A stretch of DNA of 64,000 bases from Dastarcus helophoroides (lineage: Eukaryota > Arthropoda > Insecta > Coleoptera > Bothrideridae), in assembly GCA_028583605.1 (NCBI GenBank), contig CM053333.1, positions 9,361,638 to 9,425,637 on the forward strand, written 5' to 3'. This document shows, one piece after another, positions 49,769 through 61,748 of the stretch (position 1 is the first letter of the stretch; every line of letters begins with the position of its first letter). The position numbers and the translations under genes are program-made. The notes beneath the pieces were generated by a model that did not search any database, was not told the origin of the DNA, and saw nothing but the letters and a program-made list of their open reading frames with translations.

Positions 49769-51490
49769 GACGTAGCCTAAAAGATACGTACCTGGTTTGT
49801 TTGACAAAAATTATATTAATGTTTAAAATAGATTCAACTTTTTATATTATATTTTACAACAATTTTATTAATCATTGACACTAATAAAACCTTTTGTGTT
49901 ATTTGTTATAACAGTTTTATTAATGCCTAACCAGTTGCACAATAGAAATGTTTGCGAAATGGAAACAAGTGCGATTTTTTTTTAAGTATGAACTATCTTA
50001 ACATGTATTCTGTTTTTACTCCAACTAAATATTAAGCGATATTTCAAAGCATTCAAGAATTAAATTTAATTTTCTTTTCAGTTTAATCTTCGTGCAGTGA
50101 TTTTATTTATCCCGCTTTTTTGAAATAAATAGAAAATTCATTACATTCATATTCCCTGTGTCCAATGTAAGAAAATGGGCTAGTTAATTTATTTTACTTT
50201 TTTAGCATCAGTAGCGACCAATTATTATAAATTAAGCAGCTTCAAAAAAATGGAAAATGTAATAAATGTAGCAGTCATTACCATAAAATAGATAAAAATA
50301 ATATAAATAAGAGTAATACGAGATGCTATGGGCGTTCAGCCATTCGATTATATTATCAAAATAAATCAAGTTCCCTATCAATATTTATTAAACCAAAATA
50401 TATATGTATGTAGCAGAAGTTAAAAAAAGCAGTTGTAAAGTCAAAGATTGTAACTTATTTCAAACCAATATGTTATTTCCGGTGTAATAATTTTAATATA
50501 ATTAGTATCTCTAGATGCTTGAAAACGTGTGAACAATTTTTGAGAGAAAAGCAAAAATTCGCTTTATCTTATGACTAAAACTCACCGAAAGTCTTCAGAG
50601 AAGTATTATCTTTTTCACACACTCTGCAGGGCTGCAGGCAACCTCCGCAGTAACTAAATTATAAAAACATGGTAGAGTTTATATACTTGTCCAAACAATC
50701 TCATTGTTAACTGTCTTGATCAGAAAGTAAACATTATGTTTGTAGTAGTTCTAAATTGAGCATCCAAACTTAATTTCTAAGCGATTGCGATCTCCGATTT
50801 TTAACTAACCGGTAACTATTTCATAAAACTGGAATATATGAATACTTAGGCCGATGCATAAAACTTACATTAATATGTTTAATGTTGCGCCATGTTAAAA
50901 GTGAATCATAGGCAAATTTTTAGAAACAATTAGGTCAATAAATTCTCCTATTAGTTTAGTCCCATTTTTTAGAAATACGGCAGCGGCTTACTCACGTGAT
51001 TATATTATTTCAATTAAATTTTTAATTAATTAATGAAAGTTGAACTAAAATTATTAAAGTAAAATTGAAATGAAGTAAAACTAAAATTAAAATTGTAACT
51101 AATAGATAATACCTGGAAAATTCCAGGAAGTGAGTTTTCAAACCTCATGCTTCAGTAGATTACAGTAACATCAGACGCAAAATATGTGCAATGCAGAATT
51201 ATTTTACGTAAAAATATGTTTTGGTTACCATAAATGCTTCTGATAATATTTAAAATATTTTTGTTTTGAACGTTTCTCATTAAGGTCATCGTAAATGTAT
51301 TTATAGTCTTAGTTTTTGAAAATCTGGGTGAAAGTTGAATTTAAACGAAAGTGGAATGTTTACGTTTAAAATTAACATTTTGTTGACATCAGTAGTTATG
51401 TTTGTAACATTTTTTTAAGATTATTTTAAACATACTCCGACGTAAACTTTTCAAAAAAAGAGTTGTGGTAGATGAAGTAAAATAGAGAAT

Positions 51491-51628
51491 CAGTATAGTA
51501 AAATAAAGGTAACCATAGTAGAATAAAGGTAATTATAGTAGAATAAAGGTAACCACAGTAGAATAAAAATAACCATAGTAGAATAACAATAACCATAGTA
51601 GAATAAAAATAATCATAATAAAATAAAC
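51491..51628. repeat. 20-bp minisatellite, about seven copies
   Basis: Units are 'agtagaataaaggtaaccat' with single-base variants. The opposite strand reads as a Tyr/Leu/Phe-rich open frame that is only a by-product. Confidence 0.9.
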
Positions 51629-52204
51629 AAAAAAATCTATTTAACATATTAGCAAAAAAATCAGTTTTTCAGCACTGGTCTTTGAAGTAGTGAATGGTCT
51701 ATAAAAAGTCTAGTACGTACCTATCACTAAAGGACATTGCTACTTGAAAACTAATAATGAACAAAGCAAATTTAAACGAATTTCGCTTGAATTATTATAT
51801 CCGTAAACAATTTGGTAACTTACCATTAGATTTATTGATGGATGAAATTATAGGTCTCTCGTTAACAACGGTTTACAAATTTTAAGCAAATCGTGTGGAA
51901 GACCACCTTTTAAACAAGTTTTATAATCAAATGGTAAGAAATTATGACGTTCTAGGAGCTGGGACATCAAATCTGAGTCCTTTTTGGGATATTTTTTATT
52001 CTAGTAGTAGAGCTGTAATTGGGTGTTATTAAAGCTAACGCTGCAAACGTCTTATATTTTCCATTCAAATTAAATAAAAATTATACAATTTCTCAGTAAA
52101 ACAATGTCTATTTTTGTTAACTTAATTTGTAGAAAGCAGCTGCAAATATGGTTTATTCAGTCTAAGGCATTGAACTATATCAGAGACCAAACCAAATATT
52201 GTAG

Positions 52205-53650
52205 CTTATGAAGTTTTACCACTTTACCATATCTACAATTAATGAATTATTAAGACATATACGTAAATAAGTATTTCAACAACAGGACTGGTATTGTCAG
52301 AAGCTGCTTCTCAATTACCAGGCAACCAATAACGTTCGGGTGGTTTTTCTTTATTGCCTATTTTTATGAATTCTATTCAGTAAACAGGATGTAGTGGTAG
52401 GGTAATTTTGAATATAGGTTAAAACTTATGTAGTATCATTCAGTGTACTTGATAAGTTAGATTACTTTGAATTAAAGTGCAAAATCTTTACTAGAGTATG
52501 GCCGTATCAAATGCAATAATTCGTGTTTGTTTATGAATTCACTTGGTACCAAGGCTGCAGAAGCTTGTCGTAAGATATGCGCTGCTTTTGGGGAAGGTAC
52601 TGTAGTTGAACGGACGGGTCAGAAGTGATTTAAAAAATTTGCCTCTGGAGATGAATATCTGGAAGATGAACCTCGCCCCGGAAGACCATCAACGATCAAC
52701 AGCGACGATATTAAGCTGGCGATCGAGCAAGATTCAAGTCAGACATGTCAAGTTCTTGCCTTAAAATTCAATGTGAGTGATGAAACTATTCGCATACATT
52801 TGCACCTGCTTGGGAAACGATGGAAGTTAAGCAAATGAGTACCACATGAATTGAGTGAAACAAACAAGTTACAGCGCTTAACAATCTGTTCATCATTGCT
52901 TTTCTGTCACAACTTAATGTCATTTTTTGACCGGATATTGACGTATAATGAAAAATGGATTATGTATTGCAACAATAAGCGCTCATATCATTGGCTATCC
53001 AGTAAAGATCCGTTGCCGTTGACTGCTAAACCAAAAATTCACCAACAGAAGATTCTCTTATGTGTCTGGTGGACTACAGCAGGTATAGTTCACTATGAGC
53101 TTCTGCCAAGTGGACAAACCATTACTGCTGAAATCTACTCAGCACAGCTTAACAGAGTTGCGGCCGCTCTAAGTCAAAAACAGCCTGCGTTGACGAACAG
53201 AAAAGGTGTTGTCTTCCATCAGGACAACGCAAGACCACACACAGCGAGAATCACGCAAGAAGCTATAGCGCGACTACAATGGGAAGTTCCACCTCACCCT
53301 CCGTACTCACCAGACCTTGCCCCAAGTGGCTACCACTTGTTTTTGGGCTTGGACAACCACATGCGGAATCGGCGATTTGAAAATAGAGAGGTTTTGGAAA
53401 ACGAGGTGATACACTTCTTAAATTCCCAAAAGCAAGATTTTTACAAAAATGGGATATATGATCTTGTGTCTAGATGGGAAAGGGTAATACTTGCTGAGGG
53501 TGATTATTTTTCAGAATAAATCTAAGTTATATTTTTTGTGTTACTATTTCTTAACCTTCAAAACCGCACGTACTTTTTTGGTTGCCTGGTAGATTGGTAA
53601 TACGCTTGCCAATGCTAGTCCTGCTAATGAAATTCATTATTCATAATTTT
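52205..53650. repeat. Old FB-E foldback copy split by the mariner
   Basis: Left of the mariner, 'tttaccatatctacaatta' and 'acaggactggtattgtcag' align with the left arm of 45310-45785. Right of it, 'taatacgcttgccaatgcta' and 'gtcctgctaatgaaat' align with the inverse. The motif is too decayed to assess. Confidence 0.5.
52318..53589 (+). mobile_element. Mariner-family transposon, full length (1272 bp) but inactive
   Basis: Terminal inverted repeats begin CCAGGCAACCAA at the left and end TTGGTTGCCTGG at the right, with imperfect pairing further in. Both ends abut TA, the mariner target duplication. The interior encodes a Tc1/mariner transposase: 'LEDEPRPGRPS' (DNA-binding linker), 'TYNEKW', 'HQDNARPHTA', then 'PYSPDLAPSGYHLF', ending TAA near 53519. 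Two in-frame TGA codons replace tryptophans (near 52626 and 52837) and the N-terminus is frameshifted. Of the DD34D catalytic triad, the first D is N and the third is G; only the middle D remains. It is inserted in an old FB-E copy. Confidence 0.95.
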
Positions 53651-55340
53651 CCATGACTTGTTTTTTTAATTACTCGCGAGGGGAACACTGCGAGTAGGAT
53701 GAAGAAATTACGATGACGATGAACCGCCCTTTTAAATGAGGATATGTCAAGGTATGACTTTCAGTATGACGTGTTGGCTATGTAAGCATGGGCGTTTTTT
53801 TTAAGTTTAATCCACTCGCAAAGGGCAACCCCATTGTGCCTTGAAAGCACTGCAAGTAGGATGCGGAAACAAGGAAAGGTGGTGATGAATCGCCTTCTTA
53901 AACAAGGATATGTAATTTTAGGGGAACATTCCTTTCGTTAACGATTTCCACAACTTGAAAGCTCTATAGAAAAAAGACTCTCCGTAGGCAGAAGTCCTCA
54001 CTGTGTCAAGCTGGACCGCACAGGAATTTGCTCTCTCCGACTGTCTTGTATGCCTCAAGAATCCTGCCCTTGGGGGGATCAATCCTATTAGTTCCTGCGA
54101 GCGTCTTCTATGATAGCACTTGTAGAAAAGAGACAAGTCACCAACCATCCGCCTGTGCTCTAGTTTTTCAAGAAAATAGGTCAAACTCTCGTCATCAATT
54201 AGGCGAATCGCTCTTCTCTGAATTCAATCCAAAAAAGCTAAAGTGTGCTTTGGGGCTGTCTCCGTAGGCAGAAGTCCTCACTGTGTCAAGCTGGACCGCA
54301 CAGGAATTTGCTGTCTCCGACTGTCTTGTATACCTCAAAAATCTTGCTTTTGGGGGGATCAATCCTATTAGTTCCTGCGAGCATCTCCCATGATAGTACT
54401 TGTAGAAAAGAGACAAGTCACCAATCATCCGCCTGTGCTCTAGTATTTAGAGAATCGGTCAAACTCTCGTCATCAATTAGGCAAATCGCTCCTCTTTGAA
54501 TTGAATCCAAAAGTATGCTTTGGGGCTGAACTCCAAGCATGAGAACAGTATTGGCTAGTGTTGGCTTAACTTGAGCTTTGTATAGTGTAAGTAGCTGATG
54601 AGATGTAAAGTACTTTTTAGCTCGAAAAAGAACGCCTAGCTTCTGAAAGGTGGATTTGGCAATGGCGCGCATATGATTGTCCCAATAGAAGTTGGTGCTC
54701 GCATTCACTCCTAGGATAGATAAATTAGATCCCATCGGAGGGATTTTGCCATCCATTAGAATGTTTTTTTGCATTTTCCCTTGGTGTTTTCTTAGAGAAA
54801 ACCGCGGTCTGAGTTTTTGAAGCGTTGAAATCGACCAGATTTTTCTTACCGCATTCCAGAATGATTTCGAGATTTCGATTAATCATCAGACTACTATCAT
54901 CTGAGTAGGTGTATATAGGATTAGAAATTGAAGCTAAGAGATCGTGTGTGTGTAACAGAAACAGAGTAGGAGACAGAACAGACCCCTGAGGCACCCCTGC
55001 ATTAATCTCAAATGTCTCGGATAAGATGCCATCGACGACGACCTAAGGAGATCTGTCGGCGAGAAAATTGGATATAAAATGACAGAGTCCAGGAGGAAGA
55101 CCATAAGATGTTAATTTGGCGAAAAAAGATCGGTGGCAAACTCTGTCGAAGGCCTTTGAAATATCCAAGGCCACAATCCTACCCTTACCATGTTTTTCCA
55201 TAGCTGAGTTATAGATATTAGTAACATATGCCAGTAGATCGCCAGTGGAGCGTTGTTGTCTAAAAGCGTATTGCATATCCGAGATGATTGTATTCTCCTC
55301 CAGATATTTGAGAATCTCGATGTTGAAATTTTTCAAGAAA
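53640..55340 (-). mobile_element. Jockey-like LINE, 5'-truncated, with internal duplication
   Basis: Minus-strand translation gives reverse-transcriptase blocks in order: 'QYAFRQQRSTGDLLAYV', 'ALDISKAFDRVCH', 'MPQGSVLSPTLF', 'YTYSDDSSL' (the YADD box with A changed to S), then 'TLYKAQVKPTL' and the C-terminal region. It is split over several frames by indels. A ~280-bp segment is tandemly duplicated (units start near 53981 and 54261). An extra 3'-end fragment lies at about 53680-53760. It is 5'-truncated near 55340 against low-complexity DNA. Confidence 0.85.
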
Positions 55341-56459
55341 TATTTTTATTACAATATTGGCCTAGTTCTGAGAAAATAAACAAATTCTGAGAAAAAAAAA
55401 CAACATTTTTAGGAGAGTGAATTTGAGAAGTAGTAGAAAATTCTAAAATTATTTTTCTCACGATTTCCACTTTCTTATTTGTAAATGTTAACACAAACTT
55501 CAAATTTCCAAAGAAATATTTTTATTTGGAATTTCGATCTAATTTTGAAAAAAAAGACAACATTTCTAGAAAATGACTAATTTGGGAGAGAATCCAATTG
55601 TTATTGATCTGATTTTTTTATTTTTTATTCAAAATTAATTTAAATAAATGAATTTTCCTAAGAGATATTTTTTATTGCAATTCGAACTAATTTTGAGTAA
55701 ACAAGCAAATTTTCAGAAACAGAAATTTTTAGAAAATGCCGAACAAAATGAAAATATCCCAAAAAAAGTTAATTACGTACAAGAAAATCAGAAGTTCTCA
55801 AGAAGTCAAATTTTAATAAGTTTTTTCCCAGAATATATTAAAATTTAGAAAACAGGTTAAATTTGCAATTTGTAGAACAATCGTAACACGATAGAAAAAT
55901 CAAATTTTAAAAACTTCGAGAAACTTTCGAAAACTTAAAAACTGTAAAAAAGGTCGAAATTTCCCAAAGAAGAATAAAGCTAGATTTTGAGAATAAAGTA
56001 ACACGAATTTAAGCAAAATTAAAAATAATTCTTTGAAAAAATTTCGAAAGTAAAGATAAATGTTGAAAAAAAAACTCCAAATTTTGAGAAATGTCTAACT
56101 AAAAAAATTTTAATAAAAATTGAAAAAAAAAAGGTTTAAATTTTCCAGAGAAGTCCACATTTTTAAAAGAAAAGTCAAACTTTTCAAACAAAATTAAGAC
56201 GCCTTCACAAAATTAGCCCTTTTTTAAAATTAACTTTTTTCGAATTTGTTCTAAATTGCGGTTTTTTTCTAGAAATTTCGTCGTCTTTATTGAGTGATCC
56301 TCTTTTAAAAATTTTCCCAATTTTCCCAAATATTAGCTTCTAATGAACATTTTTATTTATTAGTAAATTCGACTTGTTTCTCAAAATTCGCTTTTTGTCG
56401 AAACGACTATTATCTCAAAATTGGACATTTTATCACGTTTGTAAAAACTTCGATTTTTT

Positions 56460-57370
56460 GTTGTTGAAATTAGTCCTTTCCTCAATATTTAAACATTTTT
56501 CAAAATTTCGACTATTTTCTTAAAATCCTTCTGTTTCACAAAATTTTTAGTTTTCTTTTGAAATTTCAAATTTATTCTGAAATTCGACATCTTTCGTTAA
56601 AATCAGACTTTCTCAAAATTCCGAATTTTTTATCAAAATTCGTCGTTTTTTTTTCAAAACTTCATCATTTCTCAAAATTCGACTTTTCTGAAAATTAGTC
56701 CTTTTCTCAATATTTAAACATTTCTCAAAATTTCGACTATTTTCTTAAAATCTTTCTTTTTCACAAAATTTTTAGTTTTCTTTTGAAATTTCGAATTTAT
56801 TCTGAAATTCGACATCATTCGTTAAAATCAGACTTTCTCAAAATTTCGAATTTTCATTAAAATTCGTCGTTTTTTTTTTTCAAAACTTCATCATTTCTCA
56901 AAATTCGACTTTTCTGAAAATAAGTCCTTTCCTCAATATTTAAACATTTCTCAAAATTTCGACTATTTTCTTAAAATCTTTCTTTTTCACAAAATTTTTA
57001 GTTTTCTTTTGAAAATTCGAATTTATTCTGAAATTCGACATCTTTCGTTAAAATCAGACTTTCTCAAAATTTCGAATTTTCATCAAAATTCGTCGTTTTT
57101 TTTTTCAAAACTTCATCATTTCTCAAAATTCGACTTTTACTGAAAATTAGTCCTTTCCTCAATATTTAAACATTTCTCAAAATTTCAACTATTTTCTTAA
57201 AATCTTTCTTTTTCACAAAATTTTTAGTTTTCTTTTGAAATTTCGAATTTATTCTGAAATTCGACATCATTCGTTAAAATCAGACTTTCTCAAAATTTCG
57301 AATTTTCATCAAAATTCGTCGTTTTTTTGTTAAAACTTCATCATTTCTCAAAATTCGACTTTTTCTGAAA
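56460..57370. repeat. Four-copy ~226-bp tandem repeat
   Basis: 'tcctcaatatttaaacattt' or a close variant recurs at about 56480, 56705, 56931 and 57157. Copies are highly similar. Confidence 0.9.
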
Positions 57371-57384
57371 ATTTCGACCTTTTT

Positions 57385-57480
57385 TAAATTCGACCTTTTT
57401 TTAAATTCGACTTTTTTTTATATTCGACCTTTTTTTAAATTCGACCTTTTTTTAAATTCGACCTTTTTTTAAATTCGACC
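57385..57480. repeat. ~17-bp array of 'aaattcgacctttttt'
   Basis: Six or so consecutive units. This is the clearest short-period form of the word that pervades the low-complexity blocks. Confidence 0.9.
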
Positions 57481-58975
57481 TTCTGCAAATTTCGACTTGT
57501 TTATCAAACTTTGCCTTTTTCTCAAAATTTGGTAAATGTTTTGATAAAAAAAAGTCAAAATTTTCAGAATTATATTTATTTGGAAATGTTTTGGAAATTG
57601 AATGAATGAATTTTTTTTAAAAAACAAAAATTTCAGAAAATCCAAATTCCAACGTTACAAAATTTCAAGTTTATCTAAATAGTGGATATTTTCTGACGTG
57701 ACAGTGGGGCAGGGGGCTGCTATTCACTCAAGCAGTCGTTAAAAAATAAACAGAAACTTCGTTCTTCCTGAAATTTTTCCCGACATTCGCTCTTTTTTTG
57801 AAATTTCGAACTATTTTCTCAAAATTTCAAATTTTCCTTAAAATTCTTCCGTTTTTTTTCAAAACTTCAACATTTCTCAAAATTCGACTTTTTCTGAAAA
57901 TTTCGAGCTTTTTTTAAATTCGACCTTTTTTTAAATTCGACCTTTTATTAAATTCGACTTCCTGCAAATTTCGACTTGTTTATCAAACTTCGCCTTTTTC
58001 TCAAAATTTGGTAGATGTTTTGATAAAAAAGTCAACATTTTTAGAATTATATTTATTTGGAATTTTTTTGGAAATTAAACTGGGCCGAAGAAATGTTAAA
58101 TAAATTGAAAAAAACATAATATTTCCGGTCAATAAGGGTCTACCATGAATTATAGATTTTTCTTAAAAGACAAACATTTCAGAAAATTCAAATTCCAACG
58201 CTCATAAATTTCAAGTTTATCTAAATAGTGGATACTTTCTGACGTCACAGTGGGGCAGGGGGCTGCTATTCACACAAGCAGTCTTTAAAAATAAACATTG
58301 AGTTGAGCGACTTGTTTCTTGAAATTTCAACGTTCTTCCTGAAATGTTTCCGTACATTTTTTTTACTTTTTTTTTGAGATTTTGACAAAATTGGACTTTA
58401 GGAAATTTCAAATATTTACTAAATTTCGACTTGTTTCAAGAACTTTCAATCTTTTTCTTAAAATGTCCATCTTTTTCTTGAAATTTTGCTTTTTTTTCAC
58501 CGTTTGTTTGGGTTTTCGAAACTCAATTTTTACCTCGAAATCGCCTTTTTTTTGAAATGTTGGTATTTTTCAAGTTTTTCAAAAATGTCAAGTATTTTAA
58601 ATTTGATTTCCTGCAAAATTCGACTTTATCCCAAAACTGGGATAATTATGATTTGTTTTTTTCTAAATTACGACTTTATACTCGAAATTCTACTCTTTCC
58701 TTCAATATTGGACTGTAATGGAAATTTTGAATATTTTATAGAAACTTGAGCATTTTTCTCGAAATTTTGACTATTCGGAAAATTCAACCTGTTTCTCAGA
58801 ATTCGTGTTATTTTCGAAGTCTGGACTACATGTGTTATGTTCTGAAAACTACTTAAAAGTAAGGTTTTTATTCAAAATTCTAGTTTTTTCGCATTTTTTT
58901 TTATTTTTCTAACATTGTAGTGAAATTTTAATAAAAATATAAAAATTCTAAGAATAATATTTTTACGAGATTTAG

Positions 58976-59339
58976 AGAATAAGATAGAGGCCTACGAAAT
59001 GTGGTGCTATCGGAGAATCCTCAAAATCTCTTGGACTACACATAATGAAGAAGTTCTCGAACAGCTAGATAAAGATCGGGAACTCCTGCGCACCATAAAA
59101 ACAAGAAAGGTTAGCTATTTTGGTCATATAACACGAGACACCAAATACCACATTCTCATTATCCTCATTATCTCATTATCCAGCGAAAAGTTGAGGGCAG
59201 AAAATGGATAGGCCGCAGAAAGCTAACGTGGTAACGATACAACAGAAATTGGACCGGACTGGGAGTAGAGCAACTGTTGTCAGTTGCGAAAGATAGAGAA
59301 CGATTCAACGAAGTTTTCATGGAGATAGTCCACGCTTAA
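58976..59339 (+). mobile_element. Non-LTR retrotransposon C-terminal fragment (second type)
   Basis: Translation gives 'EAYEMWCYRRILKISWT', 'DRELLRTIKTRKVSYFGH' and, after a frameshift, 'EGRKWIGRRKLTW' and 'DRERFNEVFMEIVHA' before TAA near 59337. This is the conserved C-terminal tail found downstream of reverse transcriptase in a widespread group of insect LINEs, different from the jockey-like copies here. One stop and at least one frameshift make it inactive. The rest of the element is absent. Confidence 0.8.
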
Positions 59340-59768
59340 AGACAGACACGGCACCGAAAGAGAAGAGAGAATAAGATTTCGAGATTATGACAAAATTTAA
59401 ATGAAAATAAAAATTATAAGAGAAATATTTTTATAAACTGGATTTTTTTGTCCAAATTAGATTTATTCTGAAAATTGCGACTTTCTCATAAAATTCTCCA
59501 AGCGCCAGAGGAAAAGCCAACATTCGCAGTCACATTCGCGAATGTTGGAAATGAATATCCGCATTCGCATTAGTGAATGTGGGAAAACCAAAAATTCGTT
59601 ACATCCCTATTCTGTAACTCTCTTGAGATCTTGAGCTGGGACCTAGGTTCATTAAAAAAGTTGTAATAGCATAAATAAAGTTGAATTTATCCATAACGAT
59701 TTACGTAAAGTTAAATGGATATCAATTGGTCCATTCTTTCTTAATCCGAAATAAATAAGCTGTTTTTG

Positions 59769-60330
59769 AAATACAAATCTTGTGAAACTAAGAAAGATTT
59801 AAAAACACAACAAAGGTTGTTCTAACACGTTTCGATAGCCAAGCTATTATCTTCAGAGACATACAAATCGATATTTCTCTGAAGATGATAGCTTGGTTAT
59901 CGAAACCTGTTAGAGCAACCTTTTCTGTGTTTTTTAATCTTTTTTGGTTTCAGGGGACAAGATTTGTATTTCAATTTTTAAACAACCAAGGACCAGTCCG
60001 CTTCACCAAAGCTGTTTTTATTTATATTTTTTAAATATTCATAAGGCAAATAATAAATAAAGAAATAAAGTTAATTTGTAGCTACTCAGCCCCAATTTTA
60101 GTCAAATTAGCTTGGTTTATAGTAATTTGGCCCGAATGTTATTAATTTAGCTCAGATTTGGTAAACTAAATATTTTTGGTTTTGGTGATCTATTATTAAA
60201 AAAACGACGATTAAATTGGGCTAAGAAAGTCAACAAATCGCTTATTTAAAAAGAAACATTCGTCTACATGTCCAGAGTACTTTTTTTATTGCAAATAGGA
60301 AACAATTTGCGTAGTTATCATTATTTAAAT
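59769..60330. repeat. FB-A element plus ~310-bp companion, second copy
   Basis: Matches 35628-36200 in arrangement. The FB-A part has an intact left arm, centre and right arm, and its left outer end is missing. The right-arm motif near 59876 has CTGAAGA and a G-T wobble in helix II, but GAAACCTG in place of GAAACGCG breaks helix III. Confidence 0.85.
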
Positions 60331-60850
60331 AAAACGTATCCTTTAATTCCTCTTACATTAACGTGTAATTCGCCTAAACCAACAGAATAGTATAATTTAT
60401 AGTACCCCCATTCTTCTATTGTGTCAATATTTCATATTAAATAATTAGACAATTGTTTATTCTTTGTTAGACAATTATTTGCCCTTCTTTTTATTTCTAT
60501 GGACGTCACTTCGCATGGGTATTTCTAAGAAACAGAACGTGAAATTAAGATATTAATTAAGACAAATTTGGGAAGAAAATGCGCGACTTTGTGAAATTAA
60601 AAGCTTAGGGGACATTGAAGTAATATGTAAGCGGGCTTAGGGGGGGCGAGGTTAGGGATTTTGCATCATATACGTGTTCTACATATTTTTTGTTGGAAAG
60701 GGAAGCAGATGCTTAACTAACCAAATTCATATACGATTTACATTTTTACATTTTGTATGGGCCGTTATAGGCCGTGTCAACTAGATTCAAAATCCTTTAT
60801 AACTTCCAAAAGTTTGAGTCTAATTCAGCATTATATATCCCGGCTTTTAG
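60331..60850. other. Unique non-coding DNA
   Basis: No gene or repeat was recognised. Confidence 0.5.
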
Positions 60851-60854
60851 AGCC

Positions 60855-61185
60855 AGACTCAACATCTGACCTACACTCATTCCTTCCAGAACTTCTGGTC
60901 TTAATGTTTTTTTGCCAGTCAGATTATATCTGTATCTGACAAGGTTTGGAAAAGCACACACAGTGTGTCAATATCTGACCTACACCCATTCCTTCCAGAT
61001 CTTCTGGTCTTAATGTTTCTTTGCCAGTCAGGTTATATCTGTATCTGGCAAGGTTTGGAAAAGCAGACACAATGTGTCAACATCTGACCTACACCCATTC
61101 CTTACAGATCTTCTGGTCTTAATGTTTCTTTCCCAGTCAGGTTATATCTGCATCTGGCAAGGTTTGGACAAGCAGACACAATGTG
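60855..61185. repeat. 109-bp tandem repeat, three copies
   Basis: 'atctgacctacac(c/t)cattcc' starts at 60864, 60973 and 61082, and each unit runs through 'gtatctg(a/g)caaggtttgga' to 'aatgtgtca'. Copies are ~95% alike by eye. Confidence 0.93.
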
Positions 61186-61748
61186 TCATGCATGGGAATT
61201 GTGAATTTTGTTGCAAACTTGATTCATGGGACACTCTTTTCCCAAGTATGAATGCAGGAGTTGGAGGCTCCTGACCACAAAACCCCCCACCATTAATCCG
61301 CTCATGGTATGGTTAATTCAAATCCCTTGAAATTTGTTACAAGGGATGTGTAATTATGCAAAAAAAAACCGAAGCTCACAGGGACCTTTTCTTAGACAGT
61401 AAAATTGATGCGAACATGATCGATTTTAAAAATCTTCATTTTAGTTTTGCTTGCTCTGCTCATAATTGTCAGTTGTTAAATTATATTGTCATTAAGTTTA
61501 AATACATTAAGTTTGTTAAAGAATTTCTTAATCAAATTGGACTTGGGTTTGGGTTTTTAAATAAGAACTTTTTAAAGTAATCTAAACAGTACATATATCT
61601 ACATAAAAAAATTTGCTGACCGTGCTACTCCTTATTAATTAATTAACTTAGTCAAAGCTGAAAGATGCGAAATGATGGGGAAAAAATTGTTTCCAACAAG
61701 GATACTCATCTAGGCAGTAAAATGGATGCAAATATGATCGATCTTAGG
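61186..61748. other. Non-coding, with one short duplicated segment
   Basis: 'gatgc(g/a)aa(c/t)atgatcgat' occurs near 61408 and 61727. The open frame at 61356-61580 has no recognisable family. Confidence 0.4.

Larger units (their letters stand above)
48390..52200. other. Unique A+T-rich DNA with two minisatellites
   Basis: No gene was recognised. Two small tandem repeats are listed separately (49689-49768 and 51491-51628). Confidence 0.5.
55341..58975. repeat. TTCGA-rich low-complexity block with nested tandem arrays
   Basis: AAATTTCGAC and its complement recur at short, irregular spacing. Within it are a four-copy ~226-bp array (56460-57370), a short ~17-bp array (57385-57480), and a ~480-bp-spaced duplication (57484-57745 and 57960-58300, both with 'gacagtggggcagggggctg'). 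No genes. Confidence 0.8.

Noticed and set aside
53990..54520. Plus-strand open frames over the LINE (Cys/Ser/Leu-rich)
   Set aside because: They are antisense to the LINE reverse-transcriptase C-terminus, and similar antisense frames occur in the other LINE copies (5802-6035, 14322-14531).
57700..57720. 'gacagtggggcagggggctg' as a hAT terminus
   Set aside because: It occurs in the middle of a duplicated segment, with no change in sequence type at that point and no inverse partner.
60855..61185. Regular repeats as a CRISPR array
   Set aside because: Units are 109 bp, contiguous and without unique spacers, and the genome is animal-like. It is an ordinary tandem repeat.
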